Origin: Cryptomeria japonica
Lineage: Eukaryota; Streptophyta; Pinopsida; Cupressales; Cupressaceae
Direction of reading: 5' to 3'
DNA length: 62,000 nt
NCBI RefSeq assembly: GCF_030272615.1
Contig: NC_081414.1
Span: 334,845,427-334,907,426 of the forward strand
The translations under genes and the position numbers were made by a program. Below, one piece after another: positions 43,638-54,581 of this stretch (positions are counted from its first letter, which is position 1; every line of letters starts with the position of its first letter). Under the pieces are notes generated by a model. The model saw only the letters and a program-made list of their open reading frames with translations, searched no databases and was not told where the DNA came from.

Positions 43638-46600
43638 ATGTCAAAGCCCTCTCACGACAAATCAAAGCCTTCTTCGAGCCAGTTGGAATCTTCTCTAGGT
43701 AAAATATCAACAAAAAAGATGAAGTACAAGTATGATAAGTACTTGAATTTGTACCTGGAAAGTTCAGTAGACTCAAACATCAAGGAGATCAAAGATACAG
43801 AAATTGGACATGTCAGTATGCAGGAGTTTGTTGACCAAGTTGAGAAATCTCATGCCTGCCTAACAAACCTGATCAAATCCGAGTTGCATAAATATGCATC
43901 CTTCCCATTTGTAGCTCATGATCTGGATTTTGTACTTGCAGTAACAGATCACTTCGATCTGAATACAAGACAGGTTAGGGATGTTGATCAAAATATCATC
44001 ATGACTCTGGATAGTGTTTTCTTCAATGGTGTTTTCAAAGGTTCTCCAGTTGAAGAAGTAGCTGGCATTTCTCAAGAAAGTGCTCAAGACTACTATGAGA
44101 AAAATGAGATCAAATGAAAGAAAGTGATCAATACTGTGTACCTCTCTACTGCCAGAAATTCCACCACCTCGTGATGGCCCAAGTTTTTTCACAGGAGTGA
44201 CTTCAATGAGGAGTACAATGAAATGGTCACCATGTTATCAAGAGTGAAGGGTTTAAAGGACTCTCACTACTTTCAAAGTTGGATGTGTTATTACATGAAT
44301 ATAATCAAGAAAGGGGCTACTAGGATTGATTGGGGTGAGCAGATCAATGATGCACTCTGCACACAGTTGAAAGAAGTCAAAGTAACATTGAAATTTTATA
44401 TGACTTCCTACCTAGTTTATGCAACCTCTTCCATGAGGCAATATCCAGCTTTGTCTACTAAAGGTGACAGGAGATTAGTTCCTGTCTAGGAATACTATGA
44501 TAAACTTATGATCAAGAATCAAGGTAGCCACTTTAGAAGAGTTAATGATGCCTTCTTTGTTGTGTGGAAGTGAATGTTTGATAAGATCCTTCATAAGAAA
44601 AGATTATCAGAGGCTGCATATAATAGGGTGTCTCATTTTGGATGCGTTTTCCTTCAGTTCCCAACATTCACTTACATCCGGATTGGATGTTTCTCAGGTG
44701 AACCCTTCATTCTACCAAGGTATCCTTCTGAAAAGATTGTTCTCATGGAGTTGTGTCAACAACTAATCTATGTGCATGAAAAGAAATCGCAAGCATATAA
44801 GACTGGGTTGAAGTTCCCAGAATCAATTGGCATGTACTGAGTTTTAACTAACCCCAAAGCCAAAAACATGAAGGAAGAAATGCAATGGAATACTATGAGA
44901 AGATTCAAGGCACGAAACAATTTTGATTTTTGTGGCATGAAGAACAAACTCAAGAGGAGTTACACCCATGTCTATAGGTTTGAAGATGTATGGGCAGACT
45001 ATCAAAATGAAGAAGTTATAAGAAGGATGGATTCCAGTCGTCTTACCCTGGAACAGATTGAAAACTTGGATTTGGAAAAGATCCCAATGACCATGGAAGA
45101 CACTGATGACATAATAGACCTTGTCTATTATGAAAAGAACATTATCAACTCTCCACTCCCACTACTGCAATGATCAAAAAAGGAAAGTAAATCTATCACT
45201 CAAAGAATCTCTCCTATTTTTGCAAACACCAATGCATGGTCGCTTAAAAAGAATCTTAGAATGAAACAACTTCTTGCTAGTTCTAGAGATGACGATAATA
45301 GTGATGGCTCAATTGGTAAGACAACTACGGCTGAAACAAGAACCAATGCCAAAGAAGATTCACAAGAGTTATCCTCAGCTCCTTCAACGTAATCGAAGGA
45401 GAAAAGACCCAAAATCAAGTTCACAATCAAAGGGTCCAAGAAAGCTTAATCATCTTCAGCAGTATAGGAGACAACCATGAAGGAACCAGAATAGCAGACT
45501 ACTACAGATACTGGAAAAGAGAAAGAGATGGAAGAAGGTGAAATTACTCAACAAGAGGAAGCACAGGTTGAAGAAACGTCACATCTTGGTGAAGTTAATG
45601 TTCTAGCCACTTCACAGGCACCAACTCATTCACAAGTGATTATCCATTCCATTGATTCTGATTTTGATCAAGAGGAAGAGGAATTCGATGATGAGGACCT
45701 GGGCACGGGCATGACTCAATTAGAGACTGCTCAACAATTCTTCGCACTATCCAAATTTTCCAGCCTTGATGATATTCCTTCAACCACTATTGAATCTTCA
45801 ATATTGGAGTTTCTTGAAGCTATGGAGCAAGCGTTTGCAGAACAGCAAATGGTGACTTTTCCTTCTACGGTGGTCATAAAAGAGATTCCATCTCAGGTAA
45901 GCACTGAAGTTATTTCTACTATGATAATTATAATAGAAATTCCACCTCTAGTTACTACTCAAGTTGTTACAACTGTACCTTCCACTTTCTCCTCTGTGGT
46001 CGTAACTGAAAAAGGGTCAGCATCAGTAGTTGTTGTTGCATCAATAGGTATATCACTGGATACTTCAACATTGATATCAGTCACCACTGCTAGTTCAAGC
46101 CAGCATGCTCTTGAAATACCAAGTGACACTCAGCAAGAAGCTACTACCCCATTGGCCAATCCTTAATTACCATCTTGGATGGAGGTAGTAGCACCTAAGA
46201 GGAAAAAACAGGTGATTTCGCCTGATGAGTTTGACTTTGAGCAATTGGTTCCTCCAAGGCCCAAGGGAAAAAACAAGTTGAAGAGTGTTTCCCGGGTGTT
46301 AGTAGACCCGGCCTCTAAAAGGAAGTATGGTGAGGTCATGGTGCCATCATCGGATAAGAATAAGGATGATATGCGACCTGAGGATTACATCATGCAGACT
46401 ATAAAGCTTGGGGAGGAGACACATGAAAGTGTTAAGATGGATTCTCAAATGGCTTTAAACTCTTTGTTACGAAGACTTGACCAAGAGAGGGATGAGAAGA
46501 ATGAATTAAAACATAAATGTGAACAATTGACTAATGTTCTTCTGAAATTTACCCAATCCTCTAAGGAAGTTGACCCCAGAGGATCCTCAATGGACGTTGA

Positions 46601-47324
46601 AGCTCTCAATAAAATTGAACAGGTAGGAGCCAAGGGCCGAGTGGTGGATGAGTGGATAGCATGGCTGAAGTCAAAAGGGTCTCATCTCCTAAGTTCAATA
46701 GTTGGGTTATTGATAGATTTTGAAGTGATCCAAAGTTAGATGCAAAGTGTCAAAACTTGAATATCTCAAGAGATTGAAAATATTGGAAAAAGTACAACAC
46801 TTTGGAGCAAAATGGAGGACTTCATAATAGACTTAATCATTGAAAATAAAGTGGTTCCTTCAAGGGAAAAATATATCCAAATCTTATCGCTATTATCTTA
46901 CAGGAAAGAGACAATAAAGTTGATGATAGCAAAGCTGGATCGAGAACGGAAGGAAGGTGATGATGAGATTGATCTCATTTCTGCCAGGATTGCTGACCTT
47001 CCTTGTTATCTGTATGATGACAATCAGAATCTCGTTACTAGTGATGCCATCACACAAGAATTTATGTCCTTAATGGATCACTGCATTCGACAGGACTTCT
47101 TGCTTGGTGCATTCAATAAGTTACTGGAAATCCAAGTCAGTTTTAAGGTCCTCGCATCCATGCTAAAGGACGGGAAAAAGAAATTTGTAGAGGCTGAGGA
47201 TATGATCTCCCATGTTCATGTGATCACAGATTCTACCCAGATGCCAAACCAAGCAAAGATGGAGGCCATCCTGACTAGGTTCAAGGAAATCCACAAATCA
47301 AATGAGGAGGAGAAAAATGAATGA
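43638..47324 (+). pseudogene. U3-encoded ORF of unknown function, 5' LTR copy
   Basis: One frame of 1,229 codons from ATG 43638 to the terminal TGA at 47322-47324. In-frame stops are at 44115, about 44172, 44486, 44572, 44838 and 45171, a shared TAA at about 45388, then at about 45433, 45451, 45493, 46164 and 46737. Most of these stops are sense codons in the 3' LTR copy, so the ancestor was open. The N-terminal half (to the shared TAA) looks globular, with blocks such as SWMCYYMNIIKKGATRIDWG and HFGCVFLQFPTFTYIR. The C-terminal half has a Ser/Thr/Val-rich repeat (EIPSQVSTEVIST, EIPPLVTTQVVTT), a basic KRKKQ patch (possible nuclear signal) and coiled-coil heptads (LLRRLDQERDEKNELKHKCEQL). No family recognised. 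Confidence 0.8.
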
Positions 47325-47481
47325 AGTGCCCCTTTTAGGCATTTTCTTTCCATGTAGTTGCATTTTTAGATGCTGCAAGTTTTCTCGCAGCTGCATATTT
47401 TCTTTCTATTGTAGTTGTAGTCAATTGGGACTATGCAGTTGAATTAGTCAATTGTGCCCACGCAGTTTTCTCCAATTTTCT

Positions 47482-47490
47482 TATATATAA
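47482..47490 (+). promoter_or_regulatory. LTR TATA box, 5' copy
   Basis: CTTATATATAAGAGGG lies about 750 bases before the LTR end and just after the U3 ORF. It is conserved in the 3' LTR at 59553-59562. It defines U3 as roughly 5.2 kb, containing the ORF. Confidence 0.8.
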
Positions 47491-47514
47491 GAGGGACCCT
47501 CATTTGTATATTTT

Positions 47515-48240
47515 TATCTTGGATTATGATAAGCAAAACTCTGCTAAATTTTTACCTCAACTAAGACTTTGATCTTTGTTGTGAAAATTTGATGAAGCAA
47601 ATAAAGAAAGCGACTTTATTTAATCCCAAACTTTGTGTTGTGTTTAAAAAGAATTGCTTATATGAGTTAATGTTCTTACATTCATGACTTATATATGTTC
47701 TTGAATTTCTTGATATGGGAAGTATTGTTAAGCGGATTAAAGAGCTCTTGAATTATGAATGTAGACTTTGTGCTCCTTGAGTATTTGAGAAATTTCCAAT
47801 TGTTAAGTAATTAGTAGTAGGCTTTGTATTGCTACCATTGCTTGTAGTTTTTAGGATTAAGGAATTATACTTGAGGACTTTGAGCTGCAAGTTGAATTCC
47901 TTTTCATTGTGATAATTAGTTTAGTTGGTGTTATATTCGAGAAAGACTTTGTGCTTCTTGTTTATAAAATCTTGATATAGTTTGTTGGATAAATTCGTTA
48001 ATTTCCTTAAGTATCAAAGTGATAGGGAAATTGTAACAAAGTGAAGGGAGAATACATTAACTCTGAAAAAAGAGAGTTATATGCCCAACACTAACCCACA
48101 AATTTAAATTTCTCGTTAATTAGAGAAGAGATTTCAAAGGGAACCTCCACTAGATGAGAGGAGAGATTAATTTCTCAATATAGTTGTGAGTGAATCATAT
48201 ATTTTGTCATTGGTACGCTAGTGACAAAATATTCACCCAA
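47515..48240 (+). other. R-U5 of the giant element
   Basis: Non-coding, with recurring ACTTTGTGCT and TTGAATT motifs. The R/U5 border (poly-A site) could not be set. Confidence 0.55.
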
Positions 48241-48242
48241 AT

Positions 48243-48263
48243 TTTTTTTGGCGACTGCTGGGG
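48243..48263 (+). promoter_or_regulatory. Primer binding site of the giant element
   Basis: A T-run followed by GGCGACTGCTGGGGA after the LTR end matches the TGGCGACTCTGCTGGGGA style of Tat/Ogre elements, which I recall as tRNA-Arg primed. The family comparison is from memory. Confidence 0.65.
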
Positions 48264-48336
48264 AGCAATGTGCAACCGGTATTTCCCTTTGGGTCACAGT
48301 GCTCTTTTCATTGTAATAACCATTTTGTCGATTTTC

Positions 48337-48693
48337 TCAAAAATCATAATCTGGCTTATCGAAGTTACACTCGTGGGCAACGATTAATGGAAGTTGTTGA
48401 TCCCACTTTTGAGTTTTTGTAGCAACATAATTTTCCTTTTGTGACACCTCCATGGATGCTTTCTCCTTTGCAACAGACACGAAGTTTTCCTCCTTCTGCA
48501 CGACGATCTCTCGTACCAAGTGAGGCGTAAAGTTTGCAAGTCTTATTTGTTCCACTTGCAAGTCATTTTGTAATACCACCATATGTCTGTTAAGGATGGC
48601 TGCTATTGGCCCTTTGGGTACTGCTTTTGGTCCCTTGAACCTGACTGCACCTTTGCATGAACTTCCCAAAGGCATGTGAAAAACTTTACCCAA
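48337..48693 (-). other. Antisense open frame in the gag leader
   Basis: This is a 118-codon minus-strand frame with protein-like composition (NRHMVVLQNDLQVEQIRLAN, ending KPDYDF). The plus strand of the same bases shows no gag N-terminus, though gag homology starts right after, at about 48695. It may be an inverted piece of gag N-terminal sequence or chance. Confidence 0.3.
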
Positions 48694-48694
48694 A

Positions 48695-49914
48695 TTTTTG
48701 GGGGATGGTTCTCAACACCCAAACGAACACATTTTTGCCTTCTACATCGCATGTGGAGTCCTAGGTGTTGAGCATGAAGATGTTTCAGTGAGACTTTGCA
48801 TGGAGCTGCTGCTGATTGGTTTTATCATCTTCTGAATGCTTGTATCACAAATTGGACAACTTTTAGAACATTGTTTGAAGCAAGGTTCAAGTCTGTCAAA
48901 GACGATCATGCGTTGTTGGCTCAGTTAACTCAAATGAAGAAAGAACCTCAAGAAGTTATGCATGAATTTGTAGCAAAGTTCAACAGATTGCACAATCACA
49001 TTCCAGTTGCTTCACGACCAACCGTTAGAAACTTGAAATGCTTATTTATCAACACTCAATTGCCAGAGGTGAGCTTTCTTTTGCGAAGAAATAATCCTAC
49101 AGATTTGGACACTGCACAATAGTTGTCTATATCGGTTGAAGATTATCTTATCCTTTCCGATAAGATAAGGAGAGATCCTAACAAGGTTAGGAATAATCAA
49201 ATTGTTGATTCACCTATTCATTCAATGAATTTTGTTGATCCCATGATACAAAAGTTAGCAAATAAGTCGTTAGCACTTAAGAAGCAAATTTCCTCACAAG
49301 GAAATACTTCTTATCGTGATGTTCCAAGAAGGACTTATCCAAATAATGCTTCCAATTACGCAATGCGTAATCAGAATAAATTGCCTTCTGCTCCAGAGAG
49401 GCTTGCGTTGGAAGCACCACTCCGAAATTCAGCTATGGGATATTATGAAGCTGAACAAAATGATCTTCCCCCTTTTGGTGAAGAAGATGCCAATTTGCAT
49501 CAAGAAGATGATGCAGAGTTGGTTGGCGACTCTAATATCAGGATTATGTAATATCAAGAAGATGATACGCCAGACACACGTGATGGGGATGTCTTTGCAG
49601 TATTCACCTGTTCACAAGCACATGCAGCCCAACCACCTATCATTGTGAAGAGTGATGATCCTAGTCAAATCAAGGATTCTCAACATTTTCCAATTTCTAT
49701 TGCGAAGCGTGGGACTCCCAAAACAAATCCTGCAAAAGACAATGCTATCTCAATGGACGCCGCGAAGGATAAAAGTGTAAGTGATTCTTCAACAGTTGTC
49801 AATTTTTCTACACCTGTCAATTCTTCTACACCTACATCAAAGACTAGAGTACCTAATATTTTAAGTTCTCAAAATGAGAACACAAATCAATCTTTGATGA
49901 ATTCCTTTCAGTAA
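48695..49914 (+). pseudogene. Giant element gag
   Basis: Readable from about 48700 (FLGDGSQHPNEHIFAFYIACGVLGVEHEDVSVRL, across two frames) into HGAAADWFYHLLNACITNWTTFRTLFEARFKS. EPQEVMHEFVAKFNRLHNHIP follows. This is the retrotransposon gag capsid-type domain. A frameshift lies near 48790; stops are at 49120 (TAG), 49549 (TAA) and 49912 (TAA). The later part (49123-49914) is Asn/Ser/Pro-rich and leads to protease. No CCHC knuckle was found, unusual for a gypsy gag, though Tat gags often have non-standard zinc motifs. Confidence 0.78.
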
Positions 49915-49953
49915 TTTGATATTTTAGACCATGCTAAGAAAACCAAAATACAA

Positions 49954-50600
49954 ATGTCTAAGGTTGAATTTTTGAGATCTAATCCAGATCAATTTGACCG
50001 TTTGGTCAAGTTTTTTAAAGAAAAAGATACTACCCCTAGTAACCTTCCTAAGTCTAAATTACTTCAAAATAATTTAGTAACTTCCCCTTCTCCTGAAGAG
50101 AAGATAGAACCATTCTATATCTCTTTGCTGATAAATGGTTATAAGCTTAGTAACTGTGTAATTGATTCTGGGGCATCTAATAATGTTATGCCGTCAAAAT
50201 TTGCCAATGCCCTTGGCTTAACTTTGACCAAAATATTTGGAAGATGTTTCTCTATGGATAACAAGCAAGTCCCCTTGATAGGTCAAATCAAGGACGCGCA
50301 GCTTGCTTTTTCTTCATTCCCAGCAAAGAAGATTAAGATGACAGTACTGGTAGCCGATGTGCCAGCTTCCTATGGTCTATTATTGGGAAGAAATTTTTGC
50401 AGAGATGTTGGGGGTGAGTTAAACATGGATATGACTAAGGCTCGTATTCTTGTTAAAGGAGTTATCCAAAATTTGCTTCAAGAAGAAGAATCAAAATACA
50501 CTGTTGTCAAGTCTGATGATCAGCGGGCACGGATTCTTTTCGAATCATCAGGTAGGGGTAATTATTTCCTGCATGCTGATGATGGTTTAGTGGTGGCTCC
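49954..50600 (+). pseudogene. Giant element protease
   Basis: The first part of a 430-codon open stretch (49954-51246). CVIDSGASNNVMPSKFANALGL at about 50155-50220 is a canonical retropepsin active site (D-S-G-A), and YGLLLGRNFCRDVGG at about 50371-50415 is the second conserved segment. Both look intact, so this domain itself is undamaged. Its own start codon is not meaningful: it would be released from a gag-pol polyprotein. A stop (TAA 49912) just upstream separates it from gag. Confidence 0.88.
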
Positions 50601-50736
50601 TGAGAGTGACAATGCCATTCCACTCAATGATGTTCCAGTTGATTGTGAAAGTAGTGTTACGAAATCAGAAAAATCTTCAACTTCACAACAAGAAATCCTT
50701 GATTTTGATACTGTCAGCATTGGTAGTCCAGATGAT

Positions 50737-51115
50737 GTTTGGATGCTAGAATTTGATGGCAGTTGTTCTTCTACTGGATCAGGAGTCGGTGTTGTGCTAG
50801 TTTCTCCTGCTAGAAATTTCTCCGCTTTCTCCTTCAGATTGCAGTTTGGTAACACAAATAACACTGCCAAGTATGAATCTCTTCTTTTGGGGATGAATGT
50901 TGCCCAAAGGAAGGGGATTAAAAATATACATACTCAAGGAGATGCCGAGTTGATAGTTTGCCAGGTCAAGAACATATATCAGACAAGGAACGAGACGTTA
51001 CGACACAATCGCAACCTTATATGGGATCTAATAGAGGCATTTGATGCTTTTGATATATCTGTGGTTTCCCGTGAATTTAATGACAGGGCAGACTCATTAG
51101 CAGTATCAACAACCT
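50737..51115 (+). pseudogene. RNase H placed between protease and RT
   Basis: VWMLEFDGSCSSTGSGVG gives the first Asp, NTNNTAKYESLLLGM the Glu, IHTQGDAELIVCQVKN the second Asp, and SREFNDRADSLAV the final Asp. All four acidic residues of a bacterial/archaeal-type RNase H are present and the domain has no stop. It is in the same open frame as the protease, upstream of RT. The native gypsy RNase H downstream of RT is degenerate, so this copy probably supplied the activity. In most Tat elements I know of, the extra RNase H lies after the native one; the upstream position is unusual. Confidence 0.85.
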
Positions 51116-51246
51116 CTTCGGTTCCTCGCATAGATTTTTCAGGATCAACATACATTATTGAATTGGTCTTTCGACCAAGTGTTCCTGACAACTCTGATCA
51201 TTGGCAAGTGTTTAATGACGATCATCATGGAATTAATTTTTTGTAA

Positions 51247-52838
51247 ACGGCTGAAAATTTTGATGATCTATACTTTGAAGGTAGTCACTGCCCTTCAAAG
51301 GATGCAATTGAAAGTATTGATGTAGAAACAAGAGAAAAATTTCTGCAATTAAAAGGAAACAAGATCCCTAAGGGTCTAGTTTCTTTAGAAAAACTTTTTG
51401 ACAAACATGACCATTATGTTAAAAAGCAACAAAGATCAGCTGCAGGATCAATGGAATATGAACAAGTAAACATCGGGACTGAAGGCAATCCAAAAATGAT
51501 CAACATTGGAAAGTGTTGTTCACAAGAAGAAAGGCAGCAATTTGTTGCATTATTGTACCAATATGTTGACATCTTGGCCTACTCCTATGAAGATCTAAAG
51601 TCTTTTCGTCCCGAAGAGTTTCGTCATGACATTCCATTAAAACCGGGTATTACACCTTTCTGTTAGAAGCAAAGGCAATACAACCCAAAGATCTCTGATA
51701 TTATGTTTGTTGAAGTTCAAAAGATGTTGAAAGCAAGGATAATCCTCCCCATTCATCATTCTTCTTGGATAGCCAATATTGTACCTGTACGTAAGAAGAA
51801 TGGTGAGATCCGGATATGTGTTGATTTCCAGAATTTGAATCAGGCATCCTTAAAAGATAACTACCCTTTACCTATCATGGATCATGTCCTACAAGTTGTT
51901 ACTGAATCAGAGATGATGTCCATGTTGGACGAGTTTTCAAGTTACAATCAAGTGGAAGTTCTTGAAAAAGATCAACATAAAACTGCATTTACCACACCTT
52001 GGGGCACTTTTGCATATCACAAAATGCCTTTTGGGTTAATAAAAGCAAGAGCAACATTCCAACGCGCAATGGACTTGGCCTTCCGAAGTTTCCTTGGTAA
52101 GTTCACTGTAGTCTATTTGGATGATTTGACTATTTTTTCTAAGAAACGTCAAGATCATTTCTTTCACTTACAACAAGTTTTGAGGAAGTGTCGTCAGCAT
52201 GAAATTTCCCTCAATCCCAAGAAATTTGTTTTTGGGGTTATCGAAGGTAAGTTACTTGGGCATATTGTTTCAAAAGAAGGTATAAAAATTGATGTTGAAA
52301 AAGTGAAAGCTATTCGTGATCTTTTCATACCAATAAGTAAAACTATTGTTCATTCTTTCTTCGGCAAAGTAAATTTCTTGCGAAGATTTATTCCAGACTT
52401 TGCTAAACAAACTTGTCATATAGTTAACATGATGAAAGGAAATTCTCTTTTCAAGTGGACTCCCGAAGGAAAGAAAACTTTCCATCAAATCAAGGAGGCC
52501 ATGGCGAATGCCCCAGTCTTGGTATGCCCTGATTATACAAAAAAGTTTATCATGTATAGCTATGCATTAGATCTTACCTGCTCAGCCATACAAATGCAGA
52601 AAAATCATGAAGGCGTAGAATCACCTATTGCATTCAAAAGTTATCCACTAAAGGCTTATGAGTTGAAGTACTCAGAATTGGAGAAGCATGTTTTTGCCAT
52701 GGTAAAAGCAGTGAAACATTTCAAGTTTTATATTTTGAATTCACATGTCATCGCTCTTGTTCCTGATGTTGTTGTCAAGTCAATTTTGACGCAACAAGAG
52801 TTTGGAACTAAAAGGGGCAATTGGGTTGCCAACATTTA
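51247..52838 (+). pseudogene. Giant element RT and degenerate native RNase H
   Basis: A linker (51247-51660, with EYEQVNIGTEGNPKMINIG, typical of the pre-RT region) leads to RT: FRHDIPLKPGI, then ILPIHHSSWIANIVPVRKKNGEIRICVDF, PFGLIKARATFQRAM, VVYLDDLTIF (YLDD at 52114-52125, intact), and LNPKKFVFGVIEGKLLGHIVS. Stops: TAA at about 51244, TAG at about 51664, TAG at 52837. The RNase H that follows reads FIMYSYALDLTCSAIQMQ: the first catalytic Asp is missing, while SELEKHVFAMV keeps the Glu helix. This resembles a connection-type domain left after a second RNase H took over. Confidence 0.87.
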
Positions 52839-52848
52839 GGAATATGAT

Positions 52849-54251
52849 ATGGAAATCAAGCCCACTAAGTTGGTTCGTGGAAAAGGTCTATGTCAGTTGA
52901 TAGCTGACAACCAATCAATTGATGAAGTGGTGCTAGAAAATGAAGGTATGAATCAATATCTTCCTAAGGTTCTATTTGTCAGCACCACTGATGAGTGGTG
53001 TACTGACTTGGCATATCTCTTAACATATGGAGATTGTCCTGGACACCTGTCACGTAATGAAAGGCGAACCCTGAAGCTTAAAGCGGTAAATTTTGTCCTA
53101 TGGGACAATGGTTTGTATAAGAAAGGCCTAGACAACAATTTATTGTGATGCGTAGACAAACAACAAGAAGTAAGATTACTTCAAGCTTTTCATGATCTTA
53201 CTTGTGGTGGACATTTTTCTGCCCCTGTTAATGCACACAAAATATTGCGTGCTAGATACTATTGGCCAACATTATTTAAGGACACATACATTTGGGTTCG
53301 CAAATGCAAGCAAAGTCAACAATTTGTGGGTAAGCCTAAACTAGCTGCACTCCCTCTTAAACCAGTTGTAATTGAAGAGCCCTTTCAACAATGGGGATTT
53401 GATTTCATCAGACCTGTCAATCCAACATCTAGTGCAGGTCACATATAAATTCTCATAGCGACAGATTACTTCACCAAGTGGGTGGAGGCAATCCCAACCA
53501 AGCAATCTACATCGACGGTGGTTTGTCAATTTTTGAAGGAAAATGTCATTTCAAGGTTTGGTGTTCCTCATAAGATAGTAGCTGATAATGCTTCATGTTT
53601 TTCATCTTATGAGATCATTGACTTTTTCTTTGATCATGGTATTACTCTTTCACACTCATCTAACATTATCCCCAAGGAAATGGTCAGGGCAAATCAAGCA
53701 ACAAGAATCTAGTTACTATTTTGAGGAAGCTTGTTGATAAGAGACAACGGACTTGGCATAAAGCTCTTTATGATGCCATATGGGCGGATAGTATAACTCC
53801 AAAAAGAGCAATCGGTGTGTCACCTTTTCAACTTCTGTATGGTTTGAATGTCGAGATTCCAATCACTGTGGAACTTCCCACATTAAAGCTCGCCAAGGCC
53901 ATTGAAGATGAAACCTAACAAGATTCACAGGATAAGCGGATTATGTTTCTTTCTCAGTTGGAAGAAACAAGAGCTGAAGTGGTAGATAGGATTGTTGCAC
54001 ACCAAAGCCAAGTGAAGGTGTTGTTTGATAAGAAAAAAACTTCACGTGAGTTCTTAGTTGGTGATCAAGTCTTGTCATGGGACATGAGGAGGGAACCAAA
54101 GGGTTTGCATGGAAAGTTTGACTCCTTATGGAGAGGTCCCTTCACTATTCATGAAATATGTGGTGAGCATAGCTATTTACTCGCATATGTAGATGGTACC
54201 CCATTCTCACTACCTCATAGTGGAGAACATTTGAACCTCTTTACTCAATAA
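52849..54251 (+). pseudogene. Giant element integrase
   Basis: Zinc-binding region HDLTCGGHFSAP ... WVRKCKQSQQF keeps both His and the first Cys, but the second Cys is Ser. Core: FDFIRPVNP with the first Asp, a TAA at 53446-53448, ATDYFTKWVEAIP, IVADNASCF with the second Asp. After a frameshift near 53665 the Glu region reads QGNGQGKSSNKN, with Lys (53691-53693) in place of catalytic Glu. IGVSPFQLLYGLNVEIPI and the C-terminal FLVGDQVLSWDMRR and KFDSLWRGPFTIHEI follow (GPF-type, no chromodomain), ending at TAA 54249. Stops at about 53146, 53446, 53710 and 53916 show decay. Confidence 0.85.
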
Positions 54252-54397
54252 AGAGCAATGTAAAGGGAGTTGTACTTATTGTAAAATTTGTATAGTCTTT
54301 TTGTCGCCTGACTCTATAGCCCAACGGATACAGGCACTCAGAGTTTTGGATTCTACAAGCTTCAAGTGGTTTAGCTTTTTCCCCAGTCAGAGCCAAT
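54252..54397 (+). other. Short spacer between integrase and 3' LTR
   Basis: It is only about 146 bases. It contains TTTTGTCGCCTGACTC and a pyrimidine run (CTTTTTCCCC) and ends GTCAGAGCCAAT. No convincing purine tract lies next to the LTR start. Confidence 0.6.
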
Positions 54398-54581
54398 TGT
54401 TGTCCTTGATTTCAGCGTGGCCAAAATCATGAGACAACCCTACGAAACTAGTCTGTTTCTTACCTTACGACCTCCAGGGGAGCTTCATCGACTTTGTCGG
54501 TTAGCTCGTTTTTGCTTTTCGTTTTTCTTTTTATTGTTTTTCTAAGTTTTTAAGATTTGGAGTTTTTCCTACAAGTCGGAC

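Larger units (their letters stand above)
42341..48240 (+). repeat. 5' LTR of the giant element (~5.9 kb)
   Basis: It begins TGTTGTCCTCG after CCTCA and ends near CACCCAA at 48240, just before the primer binding site. Internal order: pyrimidine-rich start, palindrome array (42511-43516), ORF (43638-47324), TATA box (47482-47490), R-U5 (about 47515-48240). The exact end is uncertain by two or three bases: the 3' copy ends CCCAACA, while this copy reads CCCAAAT. Confidence 0.9.

Noticed and set aside
43638-47324. Host gene inserted into one LTR
   Set aside because: The same ORF sits at the same place in both LTRs with flanking LTR sequence aligned on each side, so it belongs to the element.
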